31,648 nucleotides of DNA from DSWT01 sp035415725 (GTDB lineage: Bacteria; Chloroflexota; Anaerolineae; B4-G1; SLSP01): positions 1 through 31,648 of the forward strand of contig DAOOGN010000050.1 of NCBI GenBank assembly GCA_035415725.1, read 5' to 3'. The notes under the pieces are model-generated. The model had not been told where the DNA came from. It saw only the letters and a list, made by a program, of their open reading frames with translations, and did not search any database. Positions 31,631-31,648 of this stretch are shown in pieces. How positions within the stretch are numbered: the first letter of the stretch is position 1; every line of letters begins with the position of its first letter. The translations under genes and the position numbers were made by a program.

Positions 31631-31648
31631 TCGCGGATGTGACACCCT

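Overview
The window most likely comes from a bacterium of the phylum Chloroflexota (Anaerolineae-like). This is an inference from gene style, not from a marker gene. The support is a twin-arginine lipoprotein with a Val/Glu/Lys-rich linker as substrate-binding protein, a Cys-rich ~124-residue protein and a GNAT-like protein of types I associate with that group, a DUF2089/DUF4097 pair, a zinc-ribbon/TPR/beta-propeller protein, and many GC-rich dispersed intergenic repeats. Genes are moderately GC-rich, and Shine-Dalgarno sites of the GGAGG type are clear in front of most of them.

Layout. 0.3-4.0 kb (minus): a GNAT-like protein, a GPH-type sugar/cation symporter and an L,D-transpeptidase, probably one operon. 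4.2-8.0 kb (minus): an AIM24-family protein, a homocysteine S-methyltransferase-like enzyme, and a two-gene unit of a Cys-rich small protein plus a membrane-anchored TIM-barrel glycosidase. 8.7-12.5 kb (plus): a uridine-kinase-like protein behind a structured leader, followed by a zinc-ribbon/TPR/WD40-like membrane protein. 12.7 kb: a tRNA-Pro(UGG), followed by 1.4 kb of gene debris (RHS and membrane-protein fragments) and repeats.

14.1-22.5 kb is a carbohydrate-uptake locus. A LacI-family repressor with a consensus promoter and overlapping palindromic operators precedes a complete five-gene Opp/Dpp-type ABC importer (binding protein, two permeases, two ATPases). A GH130 glycoside phosphorylase/hydrolase converges on it. 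The simplest reading is LacI-controlled import of oligosaccharides, possibly beta-mannosides, with intracellular phosphorolysis. The GH130 gene is translationally coupled (TAATG) to an AbiEii-like nucleotidyltransferase, itself overlapping a small DUF6922-like partner, which is an unusual pairing.

23.5-26.1 kb: a truncated transposase, then a minus-strand operon of a DUF2089 regulator, a DUF4097 beta-repeat protein with six 11-residue helical repeats, and a 75-residue protein. The first two proteins end in the same short helical motif. 26.2-27.9 kb: decaying genes (frameshifted DUF2283, a 122-bp MITE-like element, a beheaded ABC ATPase) and an intact ABC-2 permease. 27.9-31.1 kb: two duplicated NarL-type response regulators that share a 172-bp identical block and flank a lipoprotein gene and a broken Amidase_6 gene. 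The window closes with an ECF sigma factor that stops after region 2.
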